A stretch of DNA of 64,000 nt from Modestobacter caceresii (GTDB taxonomy: Bacteria > Actinomycetota > Actinomycetes > Mycobacteriales > Geodermatophilaceae), in NCBI RefSeq assembly GCF_000761485.1, contig NZ_JPMX01000127.1, positions 1 to 64,000 of the forward strand. The letters run 5' to 3'. A program made the translations under genes and the position numbers. A model generated the notes under the pieces. The model worked only from the letters and a program-made list of their open reading frames with translations, was not told where the DNA came from and ran no database searches. This document shows, in pieces, positions 54,755-63,335 of the stretch. The number at the start of each line of letters is the position of its first letter. Positions within the stretch are counted from its first letter, which is position 1.

Positions 54755-55701
54755 CCCGGGTCGCCGCGATCGACTGCGGCACCAACTCGATCCGGCTGCT
54801 GGTCGCCGACGTGCCCGTCGAGGGCGCGCACACCGACCTGCTCCGCCGGATGGAGGTCGTACGGCTCGGCCAGGGGGTGGACGCGACCGGCCGGTTGGCG
54901 CCCGAGGCGATCGAGCGCACCCGCCGGGTGCTCGCCGAGTACGCCGCCCAGGCCCGTGAGCTGGGTGCCGAGCGGGTGCGGATGGTGGCCACCAGCGCCA
55001 GCCGGGACGCCGCCAACCGCGACGAGTTCGAGGCCATGGTGACCGCGACCCTGGGCCAGCTGCCCGACGTGGTGACCGGGGTGGAGGAGGCCGAGCTCTC
55101 CTTCCTCGGCGCCACCGCCTCGCTGGCCGCCGCAGCACGGGTGCACGGTGCCGCGGCACCGCGGCCGCCGTACCTGGTCGTCGACATCGGGGGCGGTTCG
55201 ACGGAGTTCGTGCTCGGGGACGCCGGCGGGGTGCGGGCCGCCCGGTCGGTGGACGTGGGCTGTGTCCGGCTCACCGAGCGGCACCTGCGCAGCGACCCGC
55301 CGCCCCCGGACGAGGTGCAGGCCGCCGAGGCCGACGTGCGGGCGGCCCTGGAGCTGGTCGCCGCCGAGGTGCCGGTCGGCGAGACCGCGACCCTCGTCGG
55401 GCTGGCCGGTTCGGTGACCACGGTGGCCGCCCTGGCGCTCGGCCTCCCCGCCTACGACCCGGTCGCCATCCACGGGTCGCGGATCCCGGTGGGCGCCGTC
55501 CGCTCGGTGTCGGCCGGTCTGCTGACCGCGACCCGGGCGCGGCGGGCGGCCTCCCCGGTGATGCACCCGGGCCGGGTCGACGTGATCGGTGCCGGCGCCC
55601 TGGTGCTGCGGGTGGTCATGGACGCGTTCGACCTCGACGAGGTGGTCGTCAGCGAGCACGACATCCTCGACGGCATCGCCCTCCGCCTCGCGCGGTCCTG
55701 A
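54751..55701 (+). CDS. ppx: Exopolyphosphatase / guanosine pentaphosphate phosphohydrolase (Ppx/GppA)
   Basis: 316 aa, ASKHA fold: AIDCGTNSIRLLV (phosphate 1), VVDIGGGSTEFVLG (phosphate 2) and GLAGSVTTVAAL (third loop). Only the N-terminal two-domain core is present, the short actinobacterial form equivalent to Rv1026. It degrades polyphosphate and possibly pppGpp. Translationally coupled to DUF501. A terminator begins within its last codons. Confidence 0.94.
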   Translation: MTRVAAIDCGTNSIRLLVADVPVEGAHTDLLRRMEVVRLGQGVDATGRLAPEAIERTRRVLAEYAAQARELGAERVRMVATSASRDAANRDEFEAMVTATLGQLPDVVTGVEEAELSFLGATASLAAAARVHGAAAPRPPYLVVDIGGGSTEFVLGDAGGVRAARSVDVGCVRLTERHLRSDPPPPDEVQAAEADVRAALELVAAEVPVGETATLVGLAGSVTTVAALALGLPAYDPVAIHGSRIPVGAVRSVSAGLLTATRARRAASPVMHPGRVDVIGAGALVLRVVMDAFDLDEVVVSEHDILDGIALRLARS

Positions 55702-55721
55702 CGCCGCCTGCGGCGTCAGGA
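55696..55721. terminator. Terminator overlapping the ppx stop codon
   Basis: Perfect 12-bp arms (55696-55707 TCCTGACGCCGC with 55710-55721) and a CT loop; the TGA lies within the left arm. Confidence 0.6.
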
Positions 55722-55726
55722 CCGTA

Positions 55727-55785
55727 CGGCCCCCTTGCAGGGTCCCGCCGCGAGCTTGCGAGCGGTGGGGGCAAGGGGGTCCTTC
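55727..55785 (-). repeat. Structured dispersed repeat, copy B (inverted relative to copy A)
   Basis: On the minus strand it starts GAAGGACCCC and ends GGGGCCG like 14146-14205. The outer stem here pairs CCCCCTTGC with GCAAGGGGG, where copy A has CCCCGTCGC with GCGACGGGG: changes on both arms keep the pairing. The inner block CTCGCAAGCTCG matches CTCGCGAGCTCG. It lies between the converging ppx and DUF4235 genes. Confidence 0.65.
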
Positions 55786-55786
55786 T

Positions 55787-56104
55787 TCAGGCGGCGCTGT
55801 CGGCGTTGACGCCCGGCGGCAGGCTGCCGGTGATTTTCTCGTAGACGGTGGCGGCACCGGCGGCGGCGACCAGCCGGCCGGCGGCGTACAGCGCGCCGGA
55901 GACCGCGGCCCAGGCCAGCGCGTCGGGCCAGCTGACGCCGGGTGCGGCCGGGTTCTTCGGCGGCGGGTAGCCGCACACCTTCTCCCATGTCGTGTCGGCG
56001 AGCTTCTTGACCACGATCCCGGCCGGGATGGCCATCGCAGGGCCGAGCAGCTTGTACAGCAACGGGGTCTTCACCTTCTGCTTCTTCGCCACCCCCCCGA
56101 TCAT
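55787..56104 (-). CDS. DUF4235 small membrane protein
   Basis: 105 aa from ATG 56104; GTG 56092 is a plausible alternative four codons in. Two hydrophobic segments (LLGPAMAIPAGIVVKKL and DALAWAAVSGALYAAGRLVAAA) flank WEKVCGYPPPKNP, the DUF4235 pattern. Function unknown. Divergent from the uracil-DNA glycosylase gene. Confidence 0.82.
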   Translation of the reverse strand: MIGGVAKKQKVKTPLLYKLLGPAMAIPAGIVVKKLADTTWEKVCGYPPPKNPAAPGVSWPDALAWAAVSGALYAAGRLVAAAGAATVYEKITGSLPPGVNADSAA

Positions 56105-56155
56105 GCCGTGGGGGCGGCTCCGGCGCCCTTCGCGGCCTCGTGCTGTGCTGTCGGG

Positions 56156-56920
56156 GTGGCACGCGACGCCGACGGCTTCCCCGTCACCCGCAGTCCGGCC
56201 GGCGTCGTCCGCGCCGCCGCCGGCAGCCGCGAGCTGACGGTGCTGGACGAGCGGGTCTCCGGCTGCCGGGCCTGCCCGCGGTTGGTGACCTGGCGCGAGG
56301 AGGTGGCCCGGGTGAAGCGGGCCTCCTTCCGCTCGGAGGAGTACTGGGGACGGCCGGTGCCGGGGCTGGGACCCGTCGATGCGCGGATCGGCGTCGTCGG
56401 CCTGGCCCCCGCCGCGCACGGCGGGAACCGCACCGGCCGGGTGTTCACCGGCGACCGCAGCGGCGACTGGATCTTCGCCGCGCTGTGGCGGGCCGGCCTG
56501 GCCAACCAGCCGACCTCGGTGGCCAAGGACGACGGGCTGGAGCTCACCGACGTCCGGGTGTGCGCCGCGGTGCGGTGCGCGCCACCGGCCAATGCGCCGA
56601 CGCCGGAGGAGCGGGACACCTGCTCGCCGTGGCTGGCCCGGGAGCTGGCGCTGCTGCCCCGGCTGCGGGTGATCGTGGTGCTCGGCGGGTTCGGCTGGAC
56701 GGCGCTGTGGCCGGTGCTGGTCGGCGCCGGGGTGCCGCTGCCCCGGCCGCGGCCGGCGTTCGGGCACGGCGTTGAGGTGTCGCTGGCCGGCCCGAACGGC
56801 CCGCTGACGCTGCTCGGCAGCTACCACGTCAGCCAGCAGAACACGTTCACCGGCCGGCTCACCGAGCCGATGCTGGACGCGGTGCTGGCCAGGGCGAAGG
56901 AGCTCGCCGCCGCAGACTGA
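56156..56920 (+). CDS. udgB: Family 5 uracil-DNA glycosylase (UdgB, iron-sulfur)
   Basis: 254 aa from GTG 56156. The family 5 signature GLAPAAHGGNRTGRVFTG (82-99) is complete, with LGSYHVSQQNTFTGRLT as the second active-site motif (His-Ser-Gln loop). Cysteines at 37, 40, 136/141 and 156 fit the 4Fe-4S cluster. It excises uracil and hypoxanthine from DNA, relevant in a GC-rich genome prone to cytosine deamination. Confidence 0.93.
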   Translation: MARDADGFPVTRSPAGVVRAAAGSRELTVLDERVSGCRACPRLVTWREEVARVKRASFRSEEYWGRPVPGLGPVDARIGVVGLAPAAHGGNRTGRVFTGDRSGDWIFAALWRAGLANQPTSVAKDDGLELTDVRVCAAVRCAPPANAPTPEERDTCSPWLARELALLPRLRVIVVLGGFGWTALWPVLVGAGVPLPRPRPAFGHGVEVSLAGPNGPLTLLGSYHVSQQNTFTGRLTEPMLDAVLARAKELAAAD

Positions 56921-56957
56921 GGTCGGCGACGGGGGTCCGCCGGTGCGCGTGCGGGCC

Positions 56958-56963
56958 TACGGT
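56958..56963 (+). promoter_or_regulatory. -10 box of a probable leaderless ndh transcript
   Basis: TACGGT ends 6 nt before ATG 56970 and no Shine-Dalgarno is visible. The identical hexamer and spacing precede the DUF2252 gene. Confidence 0.5.
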
Positions 56964-56969
56964 GAGGCC

Positions 56970-58385
56970 ATGGCCCAGCGACCGGTGATCCTGATCGTGG
57001 GCGGCGGCTACGTCGGCCTCTACACCGCCCTGCGCTTGCAGAAGAAGCTGCGTCGCGGGCGGGCGGAGATCATCGTGGTCGACCCGCAACCGCACATGAC
57101 GTACCAGCCGTTCCTCCCCGAGGCGGCGGCCGGCTCGGTGGAACCCCGGCACGTCGTCGTCCCGCTGCGGCGCACGCTGGACCAGTGCCGCGTCGTCACC
57201 GGAGCGGTGGCCGGGCTCAGCCACGCCGACCGGACCGCGACGGTGACGCCGGCCGAGGGCGACTCCTTCGAGCTGCGCTACGACGTGTTGGTGATGGCCG
57301 CCGGTTCGGTGGCCCGCACCCTGCCCATCCCCGGTCTCGCCGAGCACGGCATCGGCTTCAAGAACGTCGGCGAGGCCATCTACCTGCGCAACCACGTGCT
57401 GGCCCGGCTGGACGCCGCGAGCTCCACCGACGACCCGCAGGTGCGCCGGCGGGCGCTGACCTTCACGTTCGTCGGCGGGGGCTACGCCGGGATCGAGGCG
57501 TTCGCCGAGCTGGAGGACATGGCCCGCTACGCCCTGGAGCGTTACTACCCCCGGCTCTCCCCGGCGGACATGCGCTGGGTCCTGGTGGAGGCGACCGGCC
57601 GGATCCTGCCCGAGGTCGATGCGGACATGGGTGCCTGGACCGTGCAGCAGCTGCAGGCGCGCGGGATGGAGGTCAAGCTCAACACGACCCTGGACTCGGT
57701 CTCCGACGACGGCGTCGTCCGCACCGGTGACGGCGACGAGTTCCCCAGCGACACGCTGGTGTGGACGGCGGGCACCAAGCCGCACCCGATGCTCGCCCGG
57801 ACCGACCTGCCGCTGGACGAGCGCGGCCGGGTGCGCTGCCGGGCCACGCTGCAGGTCGAAGGACCGGACGGCGCGGTCCTGGAGGGGGCGTGGGCGGCCG
57901 GTGACCTGGCCGCCGTCCCGGACCTGACCAAGGACCAGCCCGGCGCCACCACCGCCCCGAACGCCCAGCACGCGGTGCGGCAGGCCAAGCGGCTGGCCGA
58001 CAACATCGTGGCCGTGCTGGACGGTGAGCAGCCCACGGAGTACCGGCACGCCTACGCCGGGTCGGTGGCCAGCCTCGGGCTGCACAAGGGCGTGGCCCAG
58101 GTCTACGGGGTCAAGCTCAAGGGCCGGCCGGCCTGGTGGATGCACCGCGCCTACCACGTCAGCCGGGTGCCCACCCTCAACCGCAAGGTGCGGGTGGTCG
58201 CCGACTGGGCGCTCGCCTCCGTGTTCCGGCGCGAGGTCATCGCGCTGGGCCAGTTGCAGAACCCGCGGCGGGAGTTCGTCGCCGCGGCCACCGGCGGCCA
58301 GGCCCCGTCCATCCCGCCGCCGGCTCATGCCGACCGGGACGACGCCGATGCCGGCGAGCACCGATCGGGCCCACACGCCAGCTAG
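56970..58385 (+). CDS. ndh: FAD-dependent NADH dehydrogenase, NDH-2 type
   Basis: 471 aa from ATG 56970. Two dinucleotide-binding motifs: ILIVGGGYVGLYTALRLQ (FAD) and FTFVGGGYAGIEAFAEL (NADH). Also MTYQPFLPEAAAGSVEPRHVV, DTLVWTAGTKPHP, EGAWAAGDLAAVPD (FAD phosphate) and ATTAPNAQHAVRQAKRLADN, the NDH-2 quinone-site region. A C-terminal amphipathic region (AWWMHRAYHVSRVPTL) fits membrane attachment. It passes electrons from NADH to menaquinone without proton pumping. The polar tail after ~440 is variable. Confidence 0.9.
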   Translation: MAQRPVILIVGGGYVGLYTALRLQKKLRRGRAEIIVVDPQPHMTYQPFLPEAAAGSVEPRHVVVPLRRTLDQCRVVTGAVAGLSHADRTATVTPAEGDSFELRYDVLVMAAGSVARTLPIPGLAEHGIGFKNVGEAIYLRNHVLARLDAASSTDDPQVRRRALTFTFVGGGYAGIEAFAELEDMARYALERYYPRLSPADMRWVLVEATGRILPEVDADMGAWTVQQLQARGMEVKLNTTLDSVSDDGVVRTGDGDEFPSDTLVWTAGTKPHPMLARTDLPLDERGRVRCRATLQVEGPDGAVLEGAWAAGDLAAVPDLTKDQPGATTAPNAQHAVRQAKRLADNIVAVLDGEQPTEYRHAYAGSVASLGLHKGVAQVYGVKLKGRPAWWMHRAYHVSRVPTLNRKVRVVADWALASVFRREVIALGQLQNPRREFVAAATGGQAPSIPPPAHADRDDADAGEHRSGPHAS

Positions 58386-58411
58386 GGTCCCCGGCGGGCC
58401 ACGAGCCCGCG

Positions 58412-58485
58412 CCCCCGTAGCCCAATCGGCAGAGGCAGGCCCCTTAAAAGGGTCCCGGTGTCGGTTCGAACCCGACCGGGGGCAC
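58412..58485 (+). tRNA. Class I tRNA with anticodon TAA (nominal tRNA-Leu)
   Basis: 74 nt: acceptor GCCCCCG/CGGGGGC, D-arm starting GCCC with GG in the loop, anticodon stem GGCCC/GGGTC and loop CTTAAAA (anticodon TAA, reads UUA), 5-nt variable region, perfect T-arm GTCGG-TTCGAAC-CCGAC, discriminator A. The anticodon says Leu, but bacterial tRNA-Leu is class II with a long variable arm, which is absent. The fold is otherwise canonical. The charging identity is uncertain. CCA is not encoded. Confidence 0.85.
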
Positions 58486-58603
58486 CCGTCCGGGTGGTCC
58501 CGGGCACACGGGAACTACCGGCACTGACCTGGCGTTACACCAGACAGCAAGGGGCGGACAAACTGAGCCCCACGGCCCGACCAGTCACCTCGAGGAGATG
58601 ACG

Positions 58604-59422
58604 ATGCCCAGCAGCAACCCGGCCTTCCGGGGCCTCCCGGCAGCCGGCAACGGCCCGTCCGCCGGTTGGGGCCCCAGTGGGGCTCCCCAGCAGACGTACG
58701 GCGGGGCACCCACCCAGCACGACCCGTACGCCGCTCCGTCGCCGTACGCCGCGACCGACCGCGCCTACATGACGATGGACGACGTCGTCACCAAGACCGG
58801 CCTCAGCTTCCTGGTAACGGTGCTCTCCGCCGCCGTCACCTGGGCCGTGCTGCCGGACGATCTCGCCCTGGGCCTCACGCTCCCGGCCGTCCTGGTCGCC
58901 CTCGTGCTCGGCCTGGTGATCGCGTTCAAGCAGGTCGCCAACCCGGTCGCGACGCTGACGTACGGCGCTCTCTACGGCGTGGCGCTCGGCGCGATCAGCG
59001 AGATGTTCAACGACCAGTACAGCGGCATCGTGGCGCAGGCGCTGATCGGCACCTTCGGTGTCTTCGCCGGCATGCTGGTGGTCTACAAGACCGGCGCCAT
59101 CCGGGTCACCCCGAAGCTCACCCGCTGGATCGTGGGCGCGCTCTTCGGCGTCCTGGCGCTCGTGATCGTCAACCTGGTCGCCAGCTTCTTCATCCCCGGC
59201 GGCCTGGGGCTGCGCGACGGTGGCCCGCTGGCCATCATCTTCAGCATCGTCGTCATCGGCGTCGCGGCGTTCACGCTGCTGCTGGACTTCGACATGGCCG
59301 ACGAGGCGATCCGCCGCGGCGTCGAGCCGAAGTTCGCCTGGTACATCGCCTTCGGCCTGCTCGTCACGGTCATCTGGCTGTACATCGAGATCCTGCGGCT
59401 GCTCAGCTACTTCCGCGAGTGA
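58604..59422 (+). CDS. Bax inhibitor-1/YccA family membrane protein
   Basis: 272 aa. ATG 58604 is preferred over ATG 58598 because GAGGAG abuts the latter and is 6 nt from the former. A ~55-residue Gly/Pro/Ala N-terminus precedes seven helices; family features include AAVTWAV, YGVALGAISEMF, TLLLDFDMAD (the conserved Asp pair of the Ca2+-leak pore region) and the final helix VTVIWLYIEILRLLSYFRE. Family members are pH-sensitive ion-leak channels or stress proteins; substrate here unknown. Followed by two hairpins. The 118-bp gap after the tRNA holds no other gene. Confidence 0.92.
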   Translation: MPSSNPAFRGLPAAGNGPSAGWGPSGAPQQTYGGAPTQHDPYAAPSPYAATDRAYMTMDDVVTKTGLSFLVTVLSAAVTWAVLPDDLALGLTLPAVLVALVLGLVIAFKQVANPVATLTYGALYGVALGAISEMFNDQYSGIVAQALIGTFGVFAGMLVVYKTGAIRVTPKLTRWIVGALFGVLALVIVNLVASFFIPGGLGLRDGGPLAIIFSIVVIGVAAFTLLLDFDMADEAIRRGVEPKFAWYIAFGLLVTVIWLYIEILRLLSYFRE

Positions 59423-59425
59423 TCG

Positions 59426-59447
59426 CAGGCCCCCGTCCGGGGGCCTG
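59426..59447 (+). terminator. Terminator after the Bax inhibitor-1 gene
   Basis: CAGGCCCCCG/CGGGGGCCTG exact 10-bp arms with a TC centre, 3 bp after the stop codon. Confidence 0.7.
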
Positions 59448-59454
59448 ACACACG

Positions 59455-59498
59455 ACGACCGTGGCCCGGTCCCCGCGAGGGGGCCGGGCCACGGTCGT
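59455..59498. terminator. Large bidirectional hairpin between convergent genes
   Basis: Arms 59455-59474 and 59479-59498 are nearly fully complementary around a GCGA tetraloop (ACGACCGTGGCCCGG with its exact complement outside a CCCC/GGGG inner stem; one T:G wobble). It lies 46 bp from the thiolase stop and can end transcripts from both sides. Confidence 0.8.
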
Positions 59499-59543
59499 CT
59501 GTGCGCGCAGCCCCGGCGGCCGGTCGGCCGCCGGGGCGCGACG

Positions 59544-60764
59544 TCAGGAGAGGCGCTCGAGCACCATCGCCATGCCCTGCCCGCCACCGACGCACATCGT
59601 CTCCAGGCCGAACTGGCCGTCGCGGGCGCGCAGCCCGTTGAGCAGCGTGCCGGTGATCCGGGCGCCGGTCATGCCGAAGGGGTGCCCGACCGCGATCGCG
59701 CCACCGTGCACGTTCAGCTTGTCGATGTCGATGCCCAGGTCGCGGTAGCTGGGGATGACCTGGGCCGCGAACGCCTCGTTTATCTCCACGAGGTCCATGT
59801 CCGAGATGGACATGCCCGCCCGGGCCAGCGCCTGCTCCGAGGCCGCGACCGGGCCGTAGCCCATGATCTCCGGCGACAGCCCGGTGACCCCGGTGGAGAC
59901 GATCCGGGCCAGCGGGGTGATGCCCAGCTCTTGCGCCTTGCGGTCGCTCATGATCACCAGGGCGGCGGCGCCGTCGTTGAGCGGGCAGGCGTTGCCCGCG
60001 GTCACCCGGCCGTCGGGGCGGAAGACCGGCTTCAGACCGGCGAGCCCCTCGAGGGTGGTGCCGGCGCGCGGGCCGTCGTCCTTGCTGACCACGGTGCCGT
60101 CCGGCGTGGTGACCGGGGTGATCTCCCGCTCCCAGAAGCCGTTCGCGATCGCCTGCTCGGCCAGGTTCTGGCTGCGCACGGCGAACTCGTCCATCTCCTG
60201 GCGGGAGACGTCCTTGAGCAGCGCGAGGTTCTCCGCGGTCTGGCCCATGGCGATGTAGGCGTTGGGGAGCTCGCCGTCCTCGCGCGGGTCCTGCCAGCTC
60301 TCCGCGCCGCTCTCGGCGGTCTTGGCGACCCGGGCCTCGGCGTCGGCGAAGCGCGGGTTGTGGGTGTCCGGGATGGCGTCGGAGTTGCCCTTGGTGAAGC
60401 GGGACACCAGCTCGACGCCGGCGGAGATGAACACGTCGCCCTCGCCGGCCTTGATCGCGTGCAGCGCCATCCGGGTGGTCTGCAGCGAGGAGGAGCAGTA
60501 GCGGGTGATCGTCGTCCCGGGCAGGTGGTCCATCCCCATCAGGACGGCGACGACCCGGCCCATGTTGAAGCCCTGCTCACCGCCGGGGAGGCCGCAGCCC
60601 AGCATCAGGTCGTCGATGTCGGTCGGGTCCAGCTGCGGCACCTGGTCCAGCGCGGCCCGGGTGATCGTCGCGGCCAGGTCGTCCGGACGGAGGTCCTTGA
60701 GCGACCCCTTGAACGCGCGGCCGATGGGGGAGCGGGCGGCGGCGACGATGACGGCTTCGGGCAT
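59544..60764 (-). CDS. Acetyl-CoA acetyltransferase (thiolase)
   Basis: 406 aa from ATG 60764 with GGAGGA upstream. Thiolase motifs: nucleophile C90 in ITRYCSSSLQTTRMA, NGDAAL-equivalent LNDGAAALVIMSD, NEAFAAQVIPSYRDL, and the C-terminal HGGAIAVGHPFGMTGAR (H361) and TMCVGGGQGMAM (C391). It condenses or cleaves acyl-CoA in fatty acid degradation or acetoacetyl-CoA formation; the FadA-like sequence suggests beta-oxidation. Transcribed alone. Confidence 0.95.
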   Translation of the reverse strand: MPEAVIVAAARSPIGRAFKGSLKDLRPDDLAATITRAALDQVPQLDPTDIDDLMLGCGLPGGEQGFNMGRVVAVLMGMDHLPGTTITRYCSSSLQTTRMALHAIKAGEGDVFISAGVELVSRFTKGNSDAIPDTHNPRFADAEARVAKTAESGAESWQDPREDGELPNAYIAMGQTAENLALLKDVSRQEMDEFAVRSQNLAEQAIANGFWEREITPVTTPDGTVVSKDDGPRAGTTLEGLAGLKPVFRPDGRVTAGNACPLNDGAAALVIMSDRKAQELGITPLARIVSTGVTGLSPEIMGYGPVAASEQALARAGMSISDMDLVEINEAFAAQVIPSYRDLGIDIDKLNVHGGAIAVGHPFGMTGARITGTLLNGLRARDGQFGLETMCVGGGQGMAMVLERLS

Positions 60765-60866
60765 GGGTCCTCCACGATGAGGCGCGCCACCTCGGAGGCG
60801 GCGACGGACGTCAGATGACCCGAACCTACCCCCGGGTAGCTCCGCCGTCCGTCGGCGGCGGGGCGC

Positions 60867-61886
60867 TCACTGCGGTGCGGCCTCGAGCACGGACTCGTCG
60901 GCCTGCTCGGGCGTCGGGATCTCCGGGGGCCGCCGTCGACGGAGCCGGGCCCAGGGGCCCCGGGGACCGGTCTCGTTGCCGCGGACGGCGGTCGGCTGCA
61001 CCTCGGTGCCGGTGCGGCCGGCGGCCCGGGCCGCGGCCTGGGCGACCGGCCGGACGGTGTCCCGGCGCAGCCGCAGCCCCCGGTCGGCTGCCGCGGGCCA
61101 CACGCCGATCGAGTCGGCGATCGAGGGCAGCATCGAGGCGGCCGCCGCGGCGTACCCGGCCGCCGACGGGTGGAACTCGTCGTGGCTGAACAGCTCCCGG
61201 TCGCTGGCGAACGAGGGGCCGAGCACCGAGCCGAGGGAGACGGTGCGCCCGCCCTCGGCGACCACGGCGATCGTCTGCGCGGCGGCCAGCTGGCGGCTCC
61301 AGCGCCGGGCCAGCACCCGCAGCGGCTGGGCGATCGGCCGGATGGTGCCCAGGTCGGGGCAGGTGCCGACGACGACCTGGCAGTCCGCGGCGATCAGCCG
61401 GCGCACGGCCTCGGCCAGCGCCCGCACCGAGTCCGCGGGCCGGGCCCGGCTGGTGACGTCGTTGGCGCCGATCATGATCAGGGCGACGTCGGGTCGTTCG
61501 AGCAGGGCCTGGTCCACCTGGGCGGTGAGGTCCTTGGACACGGCGCCGGACCTGGCGAACTTGGCCAGCCGGACCGGCCGCTCGGCCAGTTCCGCCAGCG
61601 CTGCGGCGATCAGCACACCAGGGGTCTGCCCGGCGTCGTCCACCCCGAGCCCCACGGCACTGGAGTCGCCGAGCACCGCGAGCACGAGCGGCTTGCCGCG
61701 ACCGCGGCCGTACACGCCGTTGCCGGTGGGAGGGTCGGCCTCGGACGGGTTCGCCTTGACCCGGCGCCGGGCGGCCCGCGCCTCCTGGCGCAGCAGCGCC
61801 ACCAGCGCGGCGCCGGCCAACCCCACGCCGCCACCGCCGTAGGCGGCGCCGGTCGCCAGCCGCCGCGCCCTGCTCGCTCGCGTCAC
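60867..61886 (-). CDS. SGNH/GDSL-family hydrolase
   Basis: 339 aa from GTG 61886 with GAGAGGA about 8 nt upstream. SGNH blocks: block I LAVLGDSSAVGLG (nucleophile Ser in GDSS), block II Gly in SGAVSKDL, block III IMIGANDVTS and block V HDEFHPSAAGYA (catalytic Asp/His). A short hydrophobic N-terminal segment (about 13-32) may anchor it. It probably hydrolyses ester bonds in lipids or acylated glycans. The C-terminal ~70 residues are Arg/Ala-rich and variable. Confidence 0.92.
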   Translation of the reverse strand: MTRASRARRLATGAAYGGGGVGLAGAALVALLRQEARAARRRVKANPSEADPPTGNGVYGRGRGKPLVLAVLGDSSAVGLGVDDAGQTPGVLIAAALAELAERPVRLAKFARSGAVSKDLTAQVDQALLERPDVALIMIGANDVTSRARPADSVRALAEAVRRLIAADCQVVVGTCPDLGTIRPIAQPLRVLARRWSRQLAAAQTIAVVAEGGRTVSLGSVLGPSFASDRELFSHDEFHPSAAGYAAAAASMLPSIADSIGVWPAAADRGLRLRRDTVRPVAQAAARAAGRTGTEVQPTAVRGNETGPRGPWARLRRRRPPEIPTPEQADESVLEAAPQ

Positions 61887-61961
61887 CCGGCCCGTCCTCT
61901 CTGCTGGCTCCTCGGCCGCGTGCTGCGGCCCGGAGCGCTGAATCCCAGGCTAGCCACCCCC

Positions 61962-61967
61962 TACGGT
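61962..61967 (+). promoter_or_regulatory. -10 box of a probable leaderless DUF2252 transcript
   Basis: TACGGT, 6 nt before GTG 61974, same hexamer and spacing as at ndh; no Shine-Dalgarno. Confidence 0.5.
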
Positions 61968-61973
61968 GGCGCC

Positions 61974-63335
61974 GTGGACGAACGCGCTGAGATCACCCCT
62001 GCTGGCGAGGACCCCGCCGACCGGCAGCAACAGATCGTCGACGTCCTCGTCGACGCCTTCTCCGACCTCATGGCCGCCGATGCCGACGCCTTCCGGACCA
62101 AGTTCCGCAAGATGGCGGCGGATCCCTTCGCCTTCTACCGCGGGTCCGCATGCCTGTTCTACGCCGACATGGCGACGCTGGAGGACCCCTGGTGTGACGA
62201 GCGGACGTCGCGCGTGTGGATCCAGGGTGACCTGCACGCGGAGAACTTCGGCACCTACATGGACGGGCAGGGCCGGATCGTCTTCGACGTCAACGACTTC
62301 GACGAGGCCTATCTGGGCCACGTCAGCTGGGACCTGCGCCGGTTCGCCGCCAGCTTCGCCCTCCTCGCCTGGCGCAAGGCGCTCGGCGACGACGTGATCG
62401 ACGCCGTGCTGCGCCGCTACCTGGAGTCCTACCTGGACCAGGTGCACGCCTTCGTCGCCGCCGACGACGACCGCTCCTTCGCTCTCCGCCGGGAGAACAC
62501 CGAGGGTGCGGTGCACGAGCTCGTGCTGGAGACCACCGAGCACACCCGGATCGCGCTGCTGGAGCGGATGACGGTGATCGAGGCGCACCAGCGCCGCTTC
62601 GCGGACCGTCCGCGCACCCGCCGGCTGGACGACGACGAGCGGGACCGGGTGCTGGCCGCCGTGGAGCGGTACCGGGAGACGCTCCCGCCCGGCAAGCGCC
62701 GCCGGGAGGTGACCTACGACGTGAAGGACGTCGTCGCCACCGGTGGCTTCGGCATCGGCAGCGCCGGGTTGCCGGCCTACAACGTGCTGATCGAGGGGTA
62801 CGACCAGGCGCTGGAGAACGACGTCGTCCTGTCGATGAAGCAGGGCAACGTGCCGGCGCCCAGCCGGGTGGTGACCGACCCGGAGATCCGCCGGCACTTC
62901 GAGCACGAGGGGCACCGGACGGCGATGAGCCAGCGGGCGCTGCAGTCCTACGCCTCGGCCTTCCTCGGGCACACCGAGATGGACGGCGTGGGCTACGTGG
63001 TCGCCGAGCTCTCGCCCTACGAGCTGGACCTGGACTGGGACGACCTGACCGAGCCGGAGGAGATCCTGCCCGTGGTCGCCCAGCTGGGGCGGGCCACGGC
63101 CAAGATGCACTGCGTCGGGGACGCCGACAGCGACCACGAACTGGTCGACTTCCAGACCGAGGACGCGATCACCGAGATGATCGGTGACCGGCGCGAGGAG
63201 TTCATCGCCGACCTGATCGACTTCGCGCACTCCTACGCCGAGCGCACCCGCGCCGACCACCGGCTCTTCGTCAACGCCTTCCGGTCCGGACAGATCCCGG
63301 GGGTCAGCTCCAGCGGAGCCCACCCGGTCACCTGA
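61974..63335 (+). CDS. DUF2252 family protein (kinase-like fold)
   Basis: 453 aa from GTG 61974. DUF2252 motifs: FFRG-like DPFAFYRGSACLFYADM, VWIQGDLHAENFGTY (with the catalytic-loop-like GDxHxxNFG), IVFDVNDFDEAYLGHVSWDLRR (metal-binding-like D-x-N-D-F-D), VATGGFGIGSAGLPAYNVLIEG and VLSMKQGNVP. The family resembles aminoglycoside phosphotransferases, but no substrate is established. Its stop overlaps the converging acetyltransferase gene by 8 bp. Confidence 0.93.
   Translation: MDERAEITPAGEDPADRQQQIVDVLVDAFSDLMAADADAFRTKFRKMAADPFAFYRGSACLFYADMATLEDPWCDERTSRVWIQGDLHAENFGTYMDGQGRIVFDVNDFDEAYLGHVSWDLRRFAASFALLAWRKALGDDVIDAVLRRYLESYLDQVHAFVAADDDRSFALRRENTEGAVHELVLETTEHTRIALLERMTVIEAHQRRFADRPRTRRLDDDERDRVLAAVERYRETLPPGKRRREVTYDVKDVVATGGFGIGSAGLPAYNVLIEGYDQALENDVVLSMKQGNVPAPSRVVTDPEIRRHFEHEGHRTAMSQRALQSYASAFLGHTEMDGVGYVVAELSPYELDLDWDDLTEPEEILPVVAQLGRATAKMHCVGDADSDHELVDFQTEDAITEMIGDRREEFIADLIDFAHSYAERTRADHRLFVNAFRSGQIPGVSSSGAHPVT

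Noticed and set aside
58412-58485. Reading this tRNA as tRNA-Lys because the body resembles actinobacterial tRNA-Lys
   Set aside because: The 7-nt loop CTTAAAA places U33 before TAA; a Lys anticodon (TTT or CTT) cannot be placed without breaking the anticodon stem.
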